DNA of 64,000 nt, from NCBI GenBank assembly GCA_918807975.1, contig OU964935.1:6163823-6227822 (forward strand), written 5' to 3'. This document shows, in pieces, positions 11,185 through 23,700 of the stretch. The translations under genes were made by a program, and so were the position numbers. This DNA comes from Aplidium turbinatum (lineage: Eukaryota; Chordata; Ascidiacea; Aplousobranchia; Polyclinidae). The first letter of the stretch is position 1, and every line of letters begins with the position of its first letter. Under the pieces are notes generated by a model, which was given only the letters and a program-made list of their open reading frames with translations, searched no databases and was not told the DNA's origin.

Positions 11185-11783
11185 TTTCATCTCACACTCA
11201 CCAAAGCAAAAATATGTTAAAAAATGATCACACCTCCTCTAATTCTATATTAGACGAAACCAATGCACTGATTTGCACTCAGTTGTAGTCTATTGGGGTA
11301 GGTGGTGCTGGTGCTTACTAGATGACCATTTGTGGTCGTTCGCTGCCACCCTGATTGCGCCATAATCTACTTAACAGTTGTACAATGCATTTGATCTGCT
11401 TGTTTGTTTATTCATGGCGCTATTAAAACAAAATAATTTGACTTAACCATTGGACTTTATCAAATTACTTGTAACGTAAATATTGCTTTCCTTGTTGTGC
11501 AAATCGGGTCCAATTAAACCTAGGCCGATATAGCGAGGGTAATTGTGGCCTATCAATCAAGCTACAGTATGCCTTTGGTATGTTCTGACGTTTTCTACCT
11601 AAAAATAAAAACATATTGTATTAGAAAAATCTCTATATTTAGAGGATATTACGGACTGATCAGTGCCAAAGTTTGCTCTGGGACATAGACTACAGAGATT
11701 TTTGAATGACGCTCGTGGGGATTTGGCAATTTTTTCCGTGGAAACACTTTTCAGGGTTTCTCTATTTGTCTGCATCATAAAAT

Positions 11784-13084
11784 CAGCGCTTCCACTTTTG
11801 TGGTAATTACCACAATTGTGGAATTTTCATCATGCTTGTGGTAAAAATGTGGTAATGAAAAATTTGTGGTAAAAATGTGGTAATATGGTAATTTTGTGTG
11901 GAAATGTTGCCAAAATGTGGAAATTATAAATTTTGAAAATTTGACATAAAATACTATCAATAAATAAGAGCATTTAAACTGTTGTCCTCCAAAATCGAAC
12001 AGATATGCAAAAAACTACTTACAACAGCATGTGACTAGCATGTTCCGCTGTTTTCGGTTTGATTTTGGAATGCGTCCTGACTTTTGACTTTAAAGGTAGG
12101 GTGACCATGTGAACATATTCATAGTCAAGATGTCTTTCAGATTCTAGCTGCGGTGTCAAGTACAGTACTTTGCAGTGGCGTAGCCCAGGAGGGGGTTTGG
12201 GGGATACAACCCCCCCTTTGGCACGCGTGTGACGTCACGATATTGAGAATGATGCTTTCAGTCTCTACAAAGTTTGCCTAATTTTAAACGAAACTGCATT
12301 AAAAGAGCGAGTTTTGCGAATACTAAACATTCAAATATCTCAGCCAAGAATTAGCAACAAGAAAACATAGAGACTTAGCTTTATTACCGAAAAATGCCCA
12401 AGAAAACATGATCTTATTCTTTTGTTATGCCACCAGACAGCACCATTTTACAGGAATATTTATACCCACATTTTTATTGAAAATGCTCTTAGAATGCACC
12501 AAATTTAAAGTAATTTTTCAAAAATTTCTGGGGAGGCCCCCCAGACCCCCCGCCGCTGGGTGTCGCCTTTGGCGAAGAGGCCGGTGGGCTAAGCCCGGCG
12601 GCCGTCAAAAAACCCCCTTTCAAAATTCCTGGCTAAGCTAATGGTACTTTGCTTTCTTATTTCGGACGTTCTGTTAATAAACTGAGTAGCCTAGTTGTTT
12701 TAGGCCTTATTTTACACTATATAGTGTAAATATAACCAAATAATAGCGTTGCCAGATAAGGAATTCTGTCGTAATTTGAGAAAAGTTTAAAGCTGTTGAA
12801 AACAAAAACTTGCATTTTAGAAAAAATTTTAGTTCTGGGTAAAGATCAAAACCCTAACCTTATTCCTAAGTCTTACCTTAACCCTTACTAACTTTAATCC
12901 TAACTCTGACAACACCTGATAGTAACTATGGCAACAAGTGGGTAAAAATAGCCACTGTGTTAATGTAAAAGTAAGTCGAAATACGGTTAAGATCGGGTAA
13001 AAAATCACAGTAAAAAATGTGGTAATCTGAGGACAAATGTGGCAATACAAGTGGTAATCTAGCTTTGTAAAAGTGGAAGCACTG
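11784..13084. mobile_element. hAT-type element with a nested hAT element
   Basis: The termini CAGCGCTTCCACTTTT and AAAAGTGGAAGCACTG are flanked by the perfect 8-bp duplication CATAAAAT (11776-11783 and 13085-13092). Subterminal regions are filled with GTGGTAA/TTACCAC words, typical transposase-binding repeats. Removing the insertion at 12173-12643 leaves about 822 bp. No transposase ORF. Confidence 0.9.
12173..12643. mobile_element. hAT-type MITE nested in 11784-13084
   Basis: It starts CAGTGGCGTAGCCCAGG and ends CCTGGCTAAGCTAATG (imperfect TIR), with the perfect 8-bp duplication GTACTTTG at 12165-12172 and 12644-12651. It is 471 bp with C-rich subterminal stretches on both sides. Same TIR family as 7165-7850. 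Confidence 0.9.
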
Positions 13085-13433
13085 CATAAAATACCAAATA
13101 AATAGGACTTGTTCAATTTGGCTTGGAGATTGGAGAAAGTGTGTGGTCGACTCACTGACTATCCAACCAAGCAGTGTTTGGCAAGATTAAGCAGAAAATA
13201 GTATCCTAGGATAAGTTTTTTTGCCATGTGATTGGCCGTCAAACAGCTTGCTGCAGTCGGACATGTTTGGCCGCCGAAAAAAATTGTTTCGAGGCCTGGC
13301 TGTATATGTAGTGACATGCATACCTTTTTCCTTAAGTTAAACCTTGTTTAACGTTTTCTGCAATAGATTGAGTTTCGCTTTTAGCAGCATGAACTGTTGC
13401 TTACTTCACAATGTAGATACTAATGATCTGTTA

Positions 13434-13819
13434 GCCTGATGCTGCGACTTTGCTGTAACAGTTTGCACTAGCTTTCAGAACACAGTTCCCTAGTCATTTA
13501 CTATGACAAATGGTGTTCAGAGTCAGTGTATTGTTGTTTTGTGTGGTTATCAAAATCAATTTATCAAATCAGTTGGTCTAATGATTAGGTCTAATGATTA
13601 GCAACCTAATCTATTAATCAACTGGTTCGATAAAAAATATGGCATTTCCTGACAACACATAAACTCAACAGACACCAGCCTCAAGCCAAAGAAAAGACCG
13701 CATAAAACAACAATACACTGACTGTAGTACCATCATAGCACATGACTAGGGAACTGTGTTTCGAAGGCTAGTGCAAACAGCTATTACGGTAGTACTACAG
13801 CAAACTTGCAGCATCAGGC
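13434..13819. mobile_element. foldback element with long arms
   Basis: The ends are GCCTGATGCTGC and GCAGCATCAGGC, bounded by TA on both sides (13432-13433 and 13820-13821), compatible with a Tc1/mariner-type TA duplication. The arms (about 13434-13550 and 13680-13819) stay complementary through GTTTGCACTAGC, AACACAGTTCCCTAGTCAT and CAGTGTATTGTTGTTTT, with small indels. No ORF. Confidence 0.8.
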
Positions 13820-13839
13820 TAAAACAGGTTGTTAATATC

Positions 13840-14654
13840 GGGTGCAACCTAATTCGTACCATGAACAATTCGTACCGTCAGTTCGTACCTTGAAAATATC
13901 GAAAGAAAAAATTAAAAAAAAAGCTGAAGTCGCTGATCACAGTTTTTGCAAACATTTTAAAAGAGTTAGGGTATCGGTAATCGGTATCCGCCAACAAACA
14001 AACTGAAAAAATCGAGAGAAAAAAATGGAACATCGCTGATCGCAGTTTCCGTTTTTCCACAGTTTCCACAAACATTTTAAAATTTTCGGTAATGCAAACA
14101 TTTTAAAATTTCCGGTAATAATCCTAAAAATTTGCCGAAGTCGCTAATTGCAGTTTCCGCAAATATTTTAAAAGGGTTAGGGTTGATCGGAGTTTCCGCA
14201 AATATTTTAAAAGGGTTTGGGTGTTTCCGCAAACAAACAAACTGAAAAGATCGAGAGAAAAGAATAGAACAAAGCCAAAGTCGCTTATCGCAGTTTCCGT
14301 TTTTCCACAAACACTTTAAAATTTCCGATAATGATCCTTGAGAGTTTGCCGAAGTCGCTGATCGCAGTTTACGCAAACATTTTAAAAGGATTAGGGTTGA
14401 CCGGAGTTTCCGCAAACATTTTAAAAGGATTAGGGGTTAAGGTTAGGGTTGATCGGAGTTTCCGCAAACATTTTAAAAATTCTGGTAATGATCCTAAGAG
14501 TTTTTGTTTGTTTGTGGAAAATTTTAAAATGTTTGCGGAAACTGAAATCAGCAACATCGGCATTTTTTAATTTTTTTTTCTCGATCTTTTCAAGGTACGA
14601 ACTGACGATACGAATTGTTCAATGTTCATGGTACGTACGAATTAGGTTACATCC
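13840..14654. mobile_element. Mutator-like non-autonomous element, copy 2
   Basis: The TIRs GGGTGCAACCTAATTCGTAC and GTACGAATTAGGTTACATCC are flanked by the perfect 9-bp duplication GTTAATATC (13831-13839 and 14655-14663). The 815-bp interior is mostly degenerate repeats of TTTCCGCAAACATTTTAAAA in both orientations, joined by GGGTTAGGG-like spacers and GAAGTCGCTGAT blocks. It lies 139 bp upstream of the myosin light chain start codon, so it may sit inside that gene's promoter. Confidence 0.85.
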
Positions 14655-14663
14655 GTTAATATC

Positions 14664-14793
14664 TATCATACATTGTAAAGTGTTTTATTCTGATAGTTAC
14701 AAATATCGTGTTTATATTTTCAGCTGATAGCTTTTCTACAGATTCAATAACTTTGCTTTGGACCAAAGTCTTTTCATAAAACTATCCACCAAA
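14664..14793 (+). promoter_or_regulatory. candidate promoter/5' UTR of the myosin light chain gene
   Basis: Only 130 bp separate the Mutator-like element from the ATG. Two acceptor-like sites (TATTTTCAG ending 14722 and TTCTACAG ending 14738) lie just upstream of the start. In an ascidian these could be trans-splice acceptors for a spliced leader; alternatively a 5' UTR intron ends here. No clear TATA box was seen. Confidence 0.35.
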
Positions 14794-14796
14794 ATG
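14794..14796 (+). CDS. MYL6-like: MLC exon 1: start codon only
   Basis: ATG in the context CCACCAAAATG is followed at once by the donor GTAAGT (14797). The next exon starts ACTGATTTC, giving M-TDF. The coding part is three bases; without it exon 2 has no start. Confidence 0.85.
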
Positions 14797-17700
14797 GTAA
14801 GTTGATCACACAAGCATAATTTATTATTTGTAAATTTCCTTCAGCTGTTATAAGCTTATCATACTTCACAGTCACACGTTTAATTTTTACAGGTTTAAAA
14901 ACAATTTTTATTCATTCTGTGCAGATTACTACAGGTTGAGCCGATCATAACAAGCATTTTGCTTCTTTGTGATGTCATAGATGTTGCCATCATTGTTACT
15001 TGGTTTCCATTGGGACAAATTGATTGATACTTTATCGTGGCGGATGGAGGCTGTCCTTAGTAATTCTGGAGTTTTTTCTGCAGATTGGATTACGGTTATA
15101 ATATTTAATATCTTTTCAGGAATGCAGGTTTAGAGGTTTTTTTTGCAGATTAAATTACAGCTGTAATATTTAATATCTTCTCAGGAAGTACAGGTTTAGA
15201 GATTTTTTTTGGCAGATTAATTTACAGTTGTAATATTTAATATCTTTTCAGAATTATCGATTCTTTGCTGTTTACATGTTTTTTGCAGACCTTCTGATGA
15301 TCCGTTAGGTGAAACAATTTGTAAAGGCTTCAGATAGTAATAACTACATTTGATTTAATTCGCTCTGCTTTGCCTTTTTGCTTGGCATTGAGCACTTTTT
15401 GTAGTATTAATAGTTTTCATTGTTTTAGCCTCTGAGGCTATATGCACAGTTGCACAATGCACGTGTTCATTTGAGCATGACGTTTGACCTCAATATGCAC
15501 CCAGGCGTGTTGTATGATACCTCAGCTTTGTATAATTTTGCAAATGGTCAAGTTGCACATGCATAATAAATGTATGAGTAAGGCGGCAGCACTAAAACAA
15601 AAAAATTGCTAAACCAAAACCCTTAAATTATACTTAAAGGCAAACGCTATCTGCAATATATTATGAATATAGCCTCTGAGGCTATATTCATAATATATGG
15701 TAAGAATAGGCACTGTTTTTTAAAAATAAATTTTGTTAATTTTACAGCCACCAAACTTATGTGTTTTTAACAAAAATGTGGTGCGTCGAAACAGTCATTT
15801 CCCCAAACCAGGCCAGTAAGTTTGAAGATCAAATTGACTCTGTAATACGGAACAAACGTTTCAATTCAATTTTACTTATTGTGGTAGAGATCACATGCAA
15901 GTTTGTTTGACAAATGTGGTCACATTTCCTTTTGACAAATGAAAATTTACAGAGAGAACTTCTTAAATTCTAGCAAAATCAAAAAAACTGAAAATATAAA
16001 CTGTTATACCGGTACTCATATTTAAAAAGGCATAAAAAATTGGGTTGTGCTCAACTTAAAAACATCACAATAAAGCATTGACATCGATTGAGTCACCTCG
16101 AATTTAAATCAAGATAAAATAAAAAAATTTGTGCAGCGTCAAACCTTTATAATAATTTCCTTGACAAAAGTCTTAAATTTAGAAGTAATATACTCACATA
16201 AATAATCTTCACATAAAAATAAAGGTAATATGTGTAATTGTGCAAGGTTGTTTGATTTTGTACCTTGATTGACTTGATGAAAACATGTGCTAGGCGTTTT
16301 GATACAATTATTTATTTATTTGATACATTTAACTGAATGGCACAAGGAAAAAGGCTTATCGTAAATGAGCTTTATTGTTCAGAATAAGTATGTTAACTCA
16401 GGTGCAATGGGCAAGTTAATCATTGCAATTGTGTGATACAATCTCACAATCGTTTGCAACTCTGATTAAACTTGATAAATGTAATCATTGTTCTGTTTTT
16501 TGTTTTTTTTGTCTTAACAAAGTCCAGGTGTGTGAAGTTTGGTTGTTTGCAGCGAGATATCTTGTCGATGACATTACATCGCAGGCAATTATTCAAAACA
16601 AAGAATGGAATTCTCCTTAAATTGTTTATCCTTACCGACTACCGTAATTGTTACTCATACTACTCATTTCCTTTGCTTCCAAGTATCTGGCTGAAGAAAT
16701 GATCATATAAGATTAAGTGAATGCAATAATCAATCAAGAAGCAAAAAATCTATTTTTTCTTTGTGGAGTAAACCTATACGATTAACTAATTGTTTTACTT
16801 AACATTAGGTGTTCTTTTGAATTTTGATGCAATGAAACAATTGATACAAAGCAGTACTGTATGCAATTATCCGATTTCATCTATATTTGAGGAAAACAGT
16901 TAGTTTGTATTTGTCTTTTCCATGTTATGTTTTTGTTTGTATTTATTGAAAGTAGCAACTGACTGACTTGAGCAACTCTTATGGTCTTTTTGCTGTCTGA
17001 TTTGCATTCCATAGGAATTGTTGGTATTCCTTTCCATATGAATTGTTGGTATTATTGTAGAATTGTAGGAATTGTAGCATATATTGGAAAGTAAACTTGA
17101 TTGCTTAGCTATATCCAAACAATGCTTCCAACTAGCTCCATATCCTTATGAGAGCCTCAAGAAGAGATGGGATTGTGAGAAGGTTGCTATTCAAACAGCA
17201 GAATTTGTAAAAATTCTATTTGATCAAGAACCTTCTGGCAATCCCAGCAAAGATGAACTGGACTGCTGATGTTTTTAGAAGAGTAGGCTAGTAACTATAT
17301 TTGATTTAATTCGCTCTGCTTGGCATTGAGCACTCTTTGCAGCTTGTTAAACAATCTTTATTTTTATAATTATTTTTTATATAGCAGTAGTTCCATTGTA
17401 AACATAACTTTGCATTGCTCTCAAAACCATGCAAAGCAACAGCGTCAACACAGCTATGTACCGTAGTAGCACAAATGAGTACTTTATTATCTTTATCTAC
17501 ATAACATATAAATAATAATAATAATAATGTTAGTTTTTATATAGCGCTGTATCCATCGCAGAATGCGTTGCTCCTCAGCGCTTTACAAAGCAGACAGTGT
17601 CAATGCAGCCGTATAGAGGCGCAACTGAGTACATTATTACCCGAATCAACTCCATTACTCAGTGCCAAGCAGAAATTAGATTCAGTACCATTTTTAAAAA

Positions 17701-20700
17701 GTCTTTGGTATGACCCGACAAGGTATCGAACCCATGCCTACCGATTCAGAGGCGGGCGCACTAACCACTAAGCCACCGAGCCGGTAAATATTTATATTGA
17801 TACAAATGTTATTTCATTTTTATATTTTCAGACTGATTTCACAGATGATCAACTTTCAGGTGAGTCTTTGTTAGATAAAATTATGCCATGATAGCTAATA
17901 GGTTATCAGTAACACTCTGTTTAGCAAACCAATTGCAAAATATAATAGCCATCAAATGATATCTTTGTCCCTGTATTTGTCATTCTACTCATTTCCTTTG
18001 CTTCCAAGTGTTGTACCCAAAAAAACCACAGCAATACCTCTATTATGGAATTGCATACTGTTAAGACTTAGGAGCATGCAGAATTCTTCAGTTTTTAATC
18101 AATAAACTGCTGGCAGTCCCATTCAAAACCACAACGTATTACAAGTGCATACCATAAACTGAATGAGGGTTCTAATGAGGTTTTTTTTATCCAAAGCAAA
18201 TGTATTACACAGTCAAGCTGTGTCATTATCACAATGTTATGTTTTGGAACACTTAAGGGCATATGTTGTTTGGTATCATAGGCTTGCTATTGTGAGGTCA
18301 TTGTTTAATAACAAATTAGTTTAATTCGATCCAGGAAATAAGGGTCACCACTATGTAGCCATCACAAACAGTTGTCTAACACACTACAAGTCATACACAC
18401 ACTTTTGCATCACAAGCACTGTTTTCTTTAACGGTTTCTTGTAGAATTCATACTCCATTGTGCTTGTTTATTTGATTTGAGCAAGCACTGTAAGGCAATG
18501 TGAAACAACAATTCAGGTATAAAATGTAATCAAAAGGACATGCTTTTAGTTGCGGTTTTGGTCGTTTTAAATTTTTCTCATGTTAAAAATGAAATCGGTT
18601 GGTTTTGCGTGAAGTTCAACAAGGCGTAGTTCTTTCATTGCACCGTTATGACGTAATAACTCTCAAGCTTGCGCGCCGTGTGTGTGCGGTGTCGCGCATT
18701 CCTAATATGGAGTCGGCCGGTCGGTTTGCGTTTTTCTGGGCGGTTGCCGAAGCGTAACTGATAAAAGATTCTGTTTGGTTTGATCAGAGATGGCTTAACG
18801 TTTGTCACAAGATGTCACCGAAAACAGCTCTGGATAACCATAACAAATGCTTTGAATTGACGTCAACATGAAAGTGGTAGCGTTTTTACACGAACGATTC
18901 AGTTGTTTTTAAATTTGGTTTTCATGTACCTTATTTTTTGCTGATAAAGCTATCACAGATAACGCCTGAGTTTAACAAAATACCTTCTGAAACGTATGTG
19001 TCACTGACATAAGTTCAAAAGAATTCGCAGTTACATCCAAAAGTTGCTGTCATAACCTTACAATCGCCAAGAGCCGGAGCAGCTGTGTGTGTGTGTGCTG
19101 ACGCGCCGTACCTACTGGCGTTTCCTGTTTCAAACACGTTTATTGACATTTTGTCAATGCACATCAAAGACACTGCTACTTACTGAGTATAGTTTTTAAA
19201 CAACTTGTCACATCAGTTTCTTAATTGCTCCTAAAATTACTTTAACAGCGTATGGCACCATAAAACGTATTTGATATAATAGTTTTGCAGCAGTAAAGAA
19301 TCTACCAGCAAATGACACCGTTTTCCACCTTTGATTAGGTATAGAGTTTATAGACTAACTTATTGACTAACATTCGTACACCAATGTTTTAGGACACTTT
19401 TAATTTGCTTACTTAGTTTATGCTTACTTATAAATGTAAGATTAATTGGTTTCTTGTACAAAGTTATCAACAGTATTTGTGGTCTCAAACATACTCTTGG
19501 CGAAGACTCTACTAATTTAGTAGTTTCCAAAGTAACGAGAAACCGGCTGTGAAGTGTCAACGAACTGTGTAGGCTACATAACATTGTTTTCTTGCAAACG
19601 TTTCCTACATTCTGTGTTCAACCTTGTGATCTTTCATTGGAATGTCCCACATCATTTTATCGTCGATATTGACACCACGAAATCATCATGCCGTACTTTC
19701 ATGAATATACTTTTACATCCAATGAAGTTTTGTAAGAAAGATAATGAGCTGTAAGGTCGGCTTTACTGTATGAAAAGACTGGGTTTGCTGAAAGTTTCTG
19801 GCTTTGTTTCAGTGCAGGCCACTGAAATGAAAATGAATGTTTATAAGTTATCTCTTTTATTCATTGCACTCCCCTGTTCTTTCCAATCTTCATTTTCTTA
19901 TGTTCGCTTACTCCATATCCTGCTGTGAATCTGCTACCCCGTTTTCTTTTTTATATGAAACATAACCTATCGTCACAACCAACAGAGTACCGGGATTGCT
20001 TTTCCTTGTTCGACAAGACCGGTGATGACAAGATTTGCTACTATGAAGTTGGTGAATGCCTTCGTGCTTTTGGCCAAAATCCAACCAATGCTGACGTGGC
20101 CAAGGTTTTAAACAATCCGACTCAAGAAGGTTAGCAGAAAGTGTTTTATATTTATTGTGGAATTGAATGTTATAAATCATTGGACAAAATCGATTTCAAT
20201 AAACAATATTGAGATTGGATTGTCGTGCAAATATCAGTATGTGCAACAAAATTGATTAGCGCGAATTATACAAATTACAACGTCCATTCAGTTTTTCAAA
20301 AAAGGGTCTACTGTTCCGATATACTACAATTTTCACTGGAATTGATTTTTTTTTGTAAGAGCTTAAAGTGTTTATAATAGTTTGAACGTGCAAGAACACA
20401 TTGACATTTACTTTGATTTATAGTACACACTAGTGATGCAAGCCGCGCCGCGTACGCGGCCGCTTTTGACTTTTTCGCCGCGTGCCGCGCCGCGCCGCGT
20501 GGAAGGTTGAAATGACAAAGCCGCGCCGCGCCGCTTGCCGCGTAAACTTTCAAGAAATTAATTTTTCGTAAACGTAAACTTTCAAGAAATTAAACTTTCG
20601 TAAACGTAAACTTTCAACTTTTCAAGAATCAGCTATGAAACTTCAAATTTAAATTGGAAACACGGATCAGTTATTTTTCCCTTCGGAAACCCTAAGATGG

Positions 20701-23700
20701 AAAGCTATGCAAATGCAAATTGCAAATGGCTTGCAGTTGACAGGGTTTTAGGGCTTGCTTGTCAGGGAAGCTGTACGAATGTTTTTGGTTAGTAGCCTAG
20801 CTGATAAGCTCAGTTACCAGGCTATAGGCCTAGCGCAACTACCGCATTATTTACTATATCAGTTAGCCCAGTGAGTTCAGGCTATAAGTTTTACTCTTGT
20901 GTGTGTAGTTCATATAGCCACTGGCATTATAATTGCATTATTGCTTACAAAAAGTGTTCAAAAGTCCTGATACTGGATCCAGGAACATTCTATTTGTCTT
21001 AGTTTGTATTATGTCTTAGAACTTAGATGCATTGCTGATAAGAGAATATGATCTGGTTAGCCTGGCCAATTAGTGCACAACTGTATTGGTACTAGGTTAC
21101 CAGTTATATGCCATGGATGCTTTTTCCTACAATTGACTTTCTAAACAATAACTCGTTAAAATATTTTTTTTTAATTTTGTAATTTGCGGTGTGCGGTGCG
21201 GTGCAGTGTCAAAGTTCCAGATAAATTGCGGTGTGCGGTGCGGTGCGCGGATAGATGAGTCAGTTGCGGTGCGGTGTGCGGATAAAAATTTTGGGTTCGC
21301 TGCATCTCTAGTACACACTACACAGGCGTGTTTTGAAGTCGTTGTAACTTTCACGTTTTCTTGAGAATTGTAAAAAAGAACCCGACTGGTACAAAGTATA
21401 TTGCTGACTGACATTGAGTAAGAGTAGACTTTTTAACCGGTTTTACCAAATTGACAATTCGCCTTTGAGTTTCCCGGTTTCACAATAGTCACACGAAAAA
21501 GAACGGTTCAATTTTTCGATACTGTTGTTACTTTAAATGTTTTTGATGCTGATTGAATTTTCAAATTTCGCTTCTGTTCTTGATATTGTTGATTTTTGCT
21601 ATTAACCGTACTCTAAGCTGCCTAACACTTATCGAATCTAGTTAGTCATTGTTCAAATTATCAACTCCATTTGCAGAATTGAACTCAAAGCAAGTGACCT
21701 TCGATGAGTTTCTCCCCATGTTGGCCCAGATCAAAAGACAAGCTGTGCCAAGCAACATCGACGACTATATTGAGGGACTCAAAGTATTCGACAAAGAAAA
21801 TAACGGCACAGTTATGGGTGCCGAACTCCGACACGTTCTTGTATCTCTTGGTAAGAAAACTAACAATGTTATAGAAGAAATTTAAGCTTGACATCACGGT
21901 AGCAAAGGCAGAAAGTCTTTGTTTTTCAGATTAGTCCTTTGTTTGATTTTTTATTGCGAAGAAAATGTATAGAATTGGGTAAAGCCATATCATATAAAGT
22001 AGGTTTGCGTTGTAGTATCGTTAAGTGACAGCTTTGTAGATAACTTGGCCGCTAAATTTCTTTAACCGTTATAAAAATTTAGGTCTAGGACATAGTTTAC
22101 TTCCAGTTAAACGGTTCTTAAATCTTTTATGAAAACGACACTTTCCATATTGTGGCATCCAATACAAAAAGAAACAACTCCCTCAGTAAAAACTAGCAAC
22201 AATTCATCCAATATGAACTAGCTGATTCAGAACAAAGAACGTTTCAACCGTTTACTTCCCTCAGGTGAGAAGTTGACTGAGGAAGAAGTTGAGCAGCTCC
22301 TGGTGGGGCAGGAAGACACCAATGGATGCGTCAATTATGAAGGTTCGGTTTCGCATTTCACTTGACATGGCGTTCTTTAAATAATAAAATCAGTTTACAA
22401 GTAATACCACCTCAGCTTTCGCTACGTCAAATTTACAAAAAACAAACATTTGTTTTGAAGCAGTATTTTATTTGATGTCTCTGTCTGTTTCATAAAATTG
22501 GCATGTTATTGTTTACTGAACGAAACTTATTTTTTAAATTGGTTTGATTTAGTATATATTTTGTGTTTTATCTGTTTTTTTTAATCAAGCCCTTTCTATG
22601 CTACAATCATGGCTACAATACACCACGAAATTACTGAGGTCTACGACTACGAGCTTGCCTTAATAACATAACTGGGATGAAATGTAATGTTCGACAAATT
22701 TTTAAGTTGAAGCATGTTATTGTAATATTTAATGTACGTTTGGCCAAGATTGAAAGTGAAACGAAACTCCTTCTTTTAGCATTCATTAAAACTGTATTGG
22801 ATGACAAGTAGCCAGATTGGACAGCTAAAGACCTCTCTACGGTAAATGTGTTCAGAAGCACGTTTCATATGCAGAGGTGGCTGTGCCGGTTGTGGTGGCA
22901 CATCCCCTGCCGCTTTCTTTTCATTTTCGACAAAGAAAAGCTTTGAAAGCTGGGCATTTTCAGATACGTCATTCATATATGAACGTTAATTTGGGCGACT
23001 TTCCGCTTTCAACAGCAGCTTTGGCAGCAGCATGATAAAACTGGTATTGGTTCAATATCTGCTATTGTTGAATTAATGTAACTGCATTAAGGTGTCACGA
23101 CCCAACTCGTAAAGTTGTTGCATTTTTACATTGATTCAATTTTTTTTGCTGAGGTGTTCGTGTCATCTTTTAGAATCTAGATCAAGCGTTTAATCAGCAA
23201 ATTGGTCTTTTTTGCATTGATAAAACGTCTAAAAACGTTGAATCAATGCTAAATATGGAAAAAGTTGCTGGCAAAAATAGAGCTAGGTTTTCTACTCGCG
23301 CGCATTCAGTTTGAGCAATGACTTTAATCTTCAATTTATTTTCTCTTTCTCAAATATTTTCTCACCAACGAATTGTTCTTTTCTTTGAAAAACATCTTTT
23401 AAAAAAAAAGATTACTTGAGTATACCATAAAACCAGTGAGACACAGCCAGTGTTAGTGTAATCTCTAAATGCATAATTACCAGCTGGTTTACTCTATAGG
23501 GCCAATGCATTTCCCCCAAGGTCTATCTACAGCATACATACAGATCTTTTCTAGTAAAAACAAAAATCGAGTTAAAGTTAGCTTGGAAGACCTTGTAATG
23601 TACACTCTCAACATTCTTGATAATTCCCCAAACATAATGAATGTTCCGATCACTCAATCTGAAATTTCGAAGCGAGTTTCGTTTGAAGATCAACTGTTCC

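Noticed and set aside
13960-14450. Telomere-like TTAGGG sequence
   Set aside because: The TTAGGG words are spacers inside the internal repeats of a transposon, not a tandem telomeric array.
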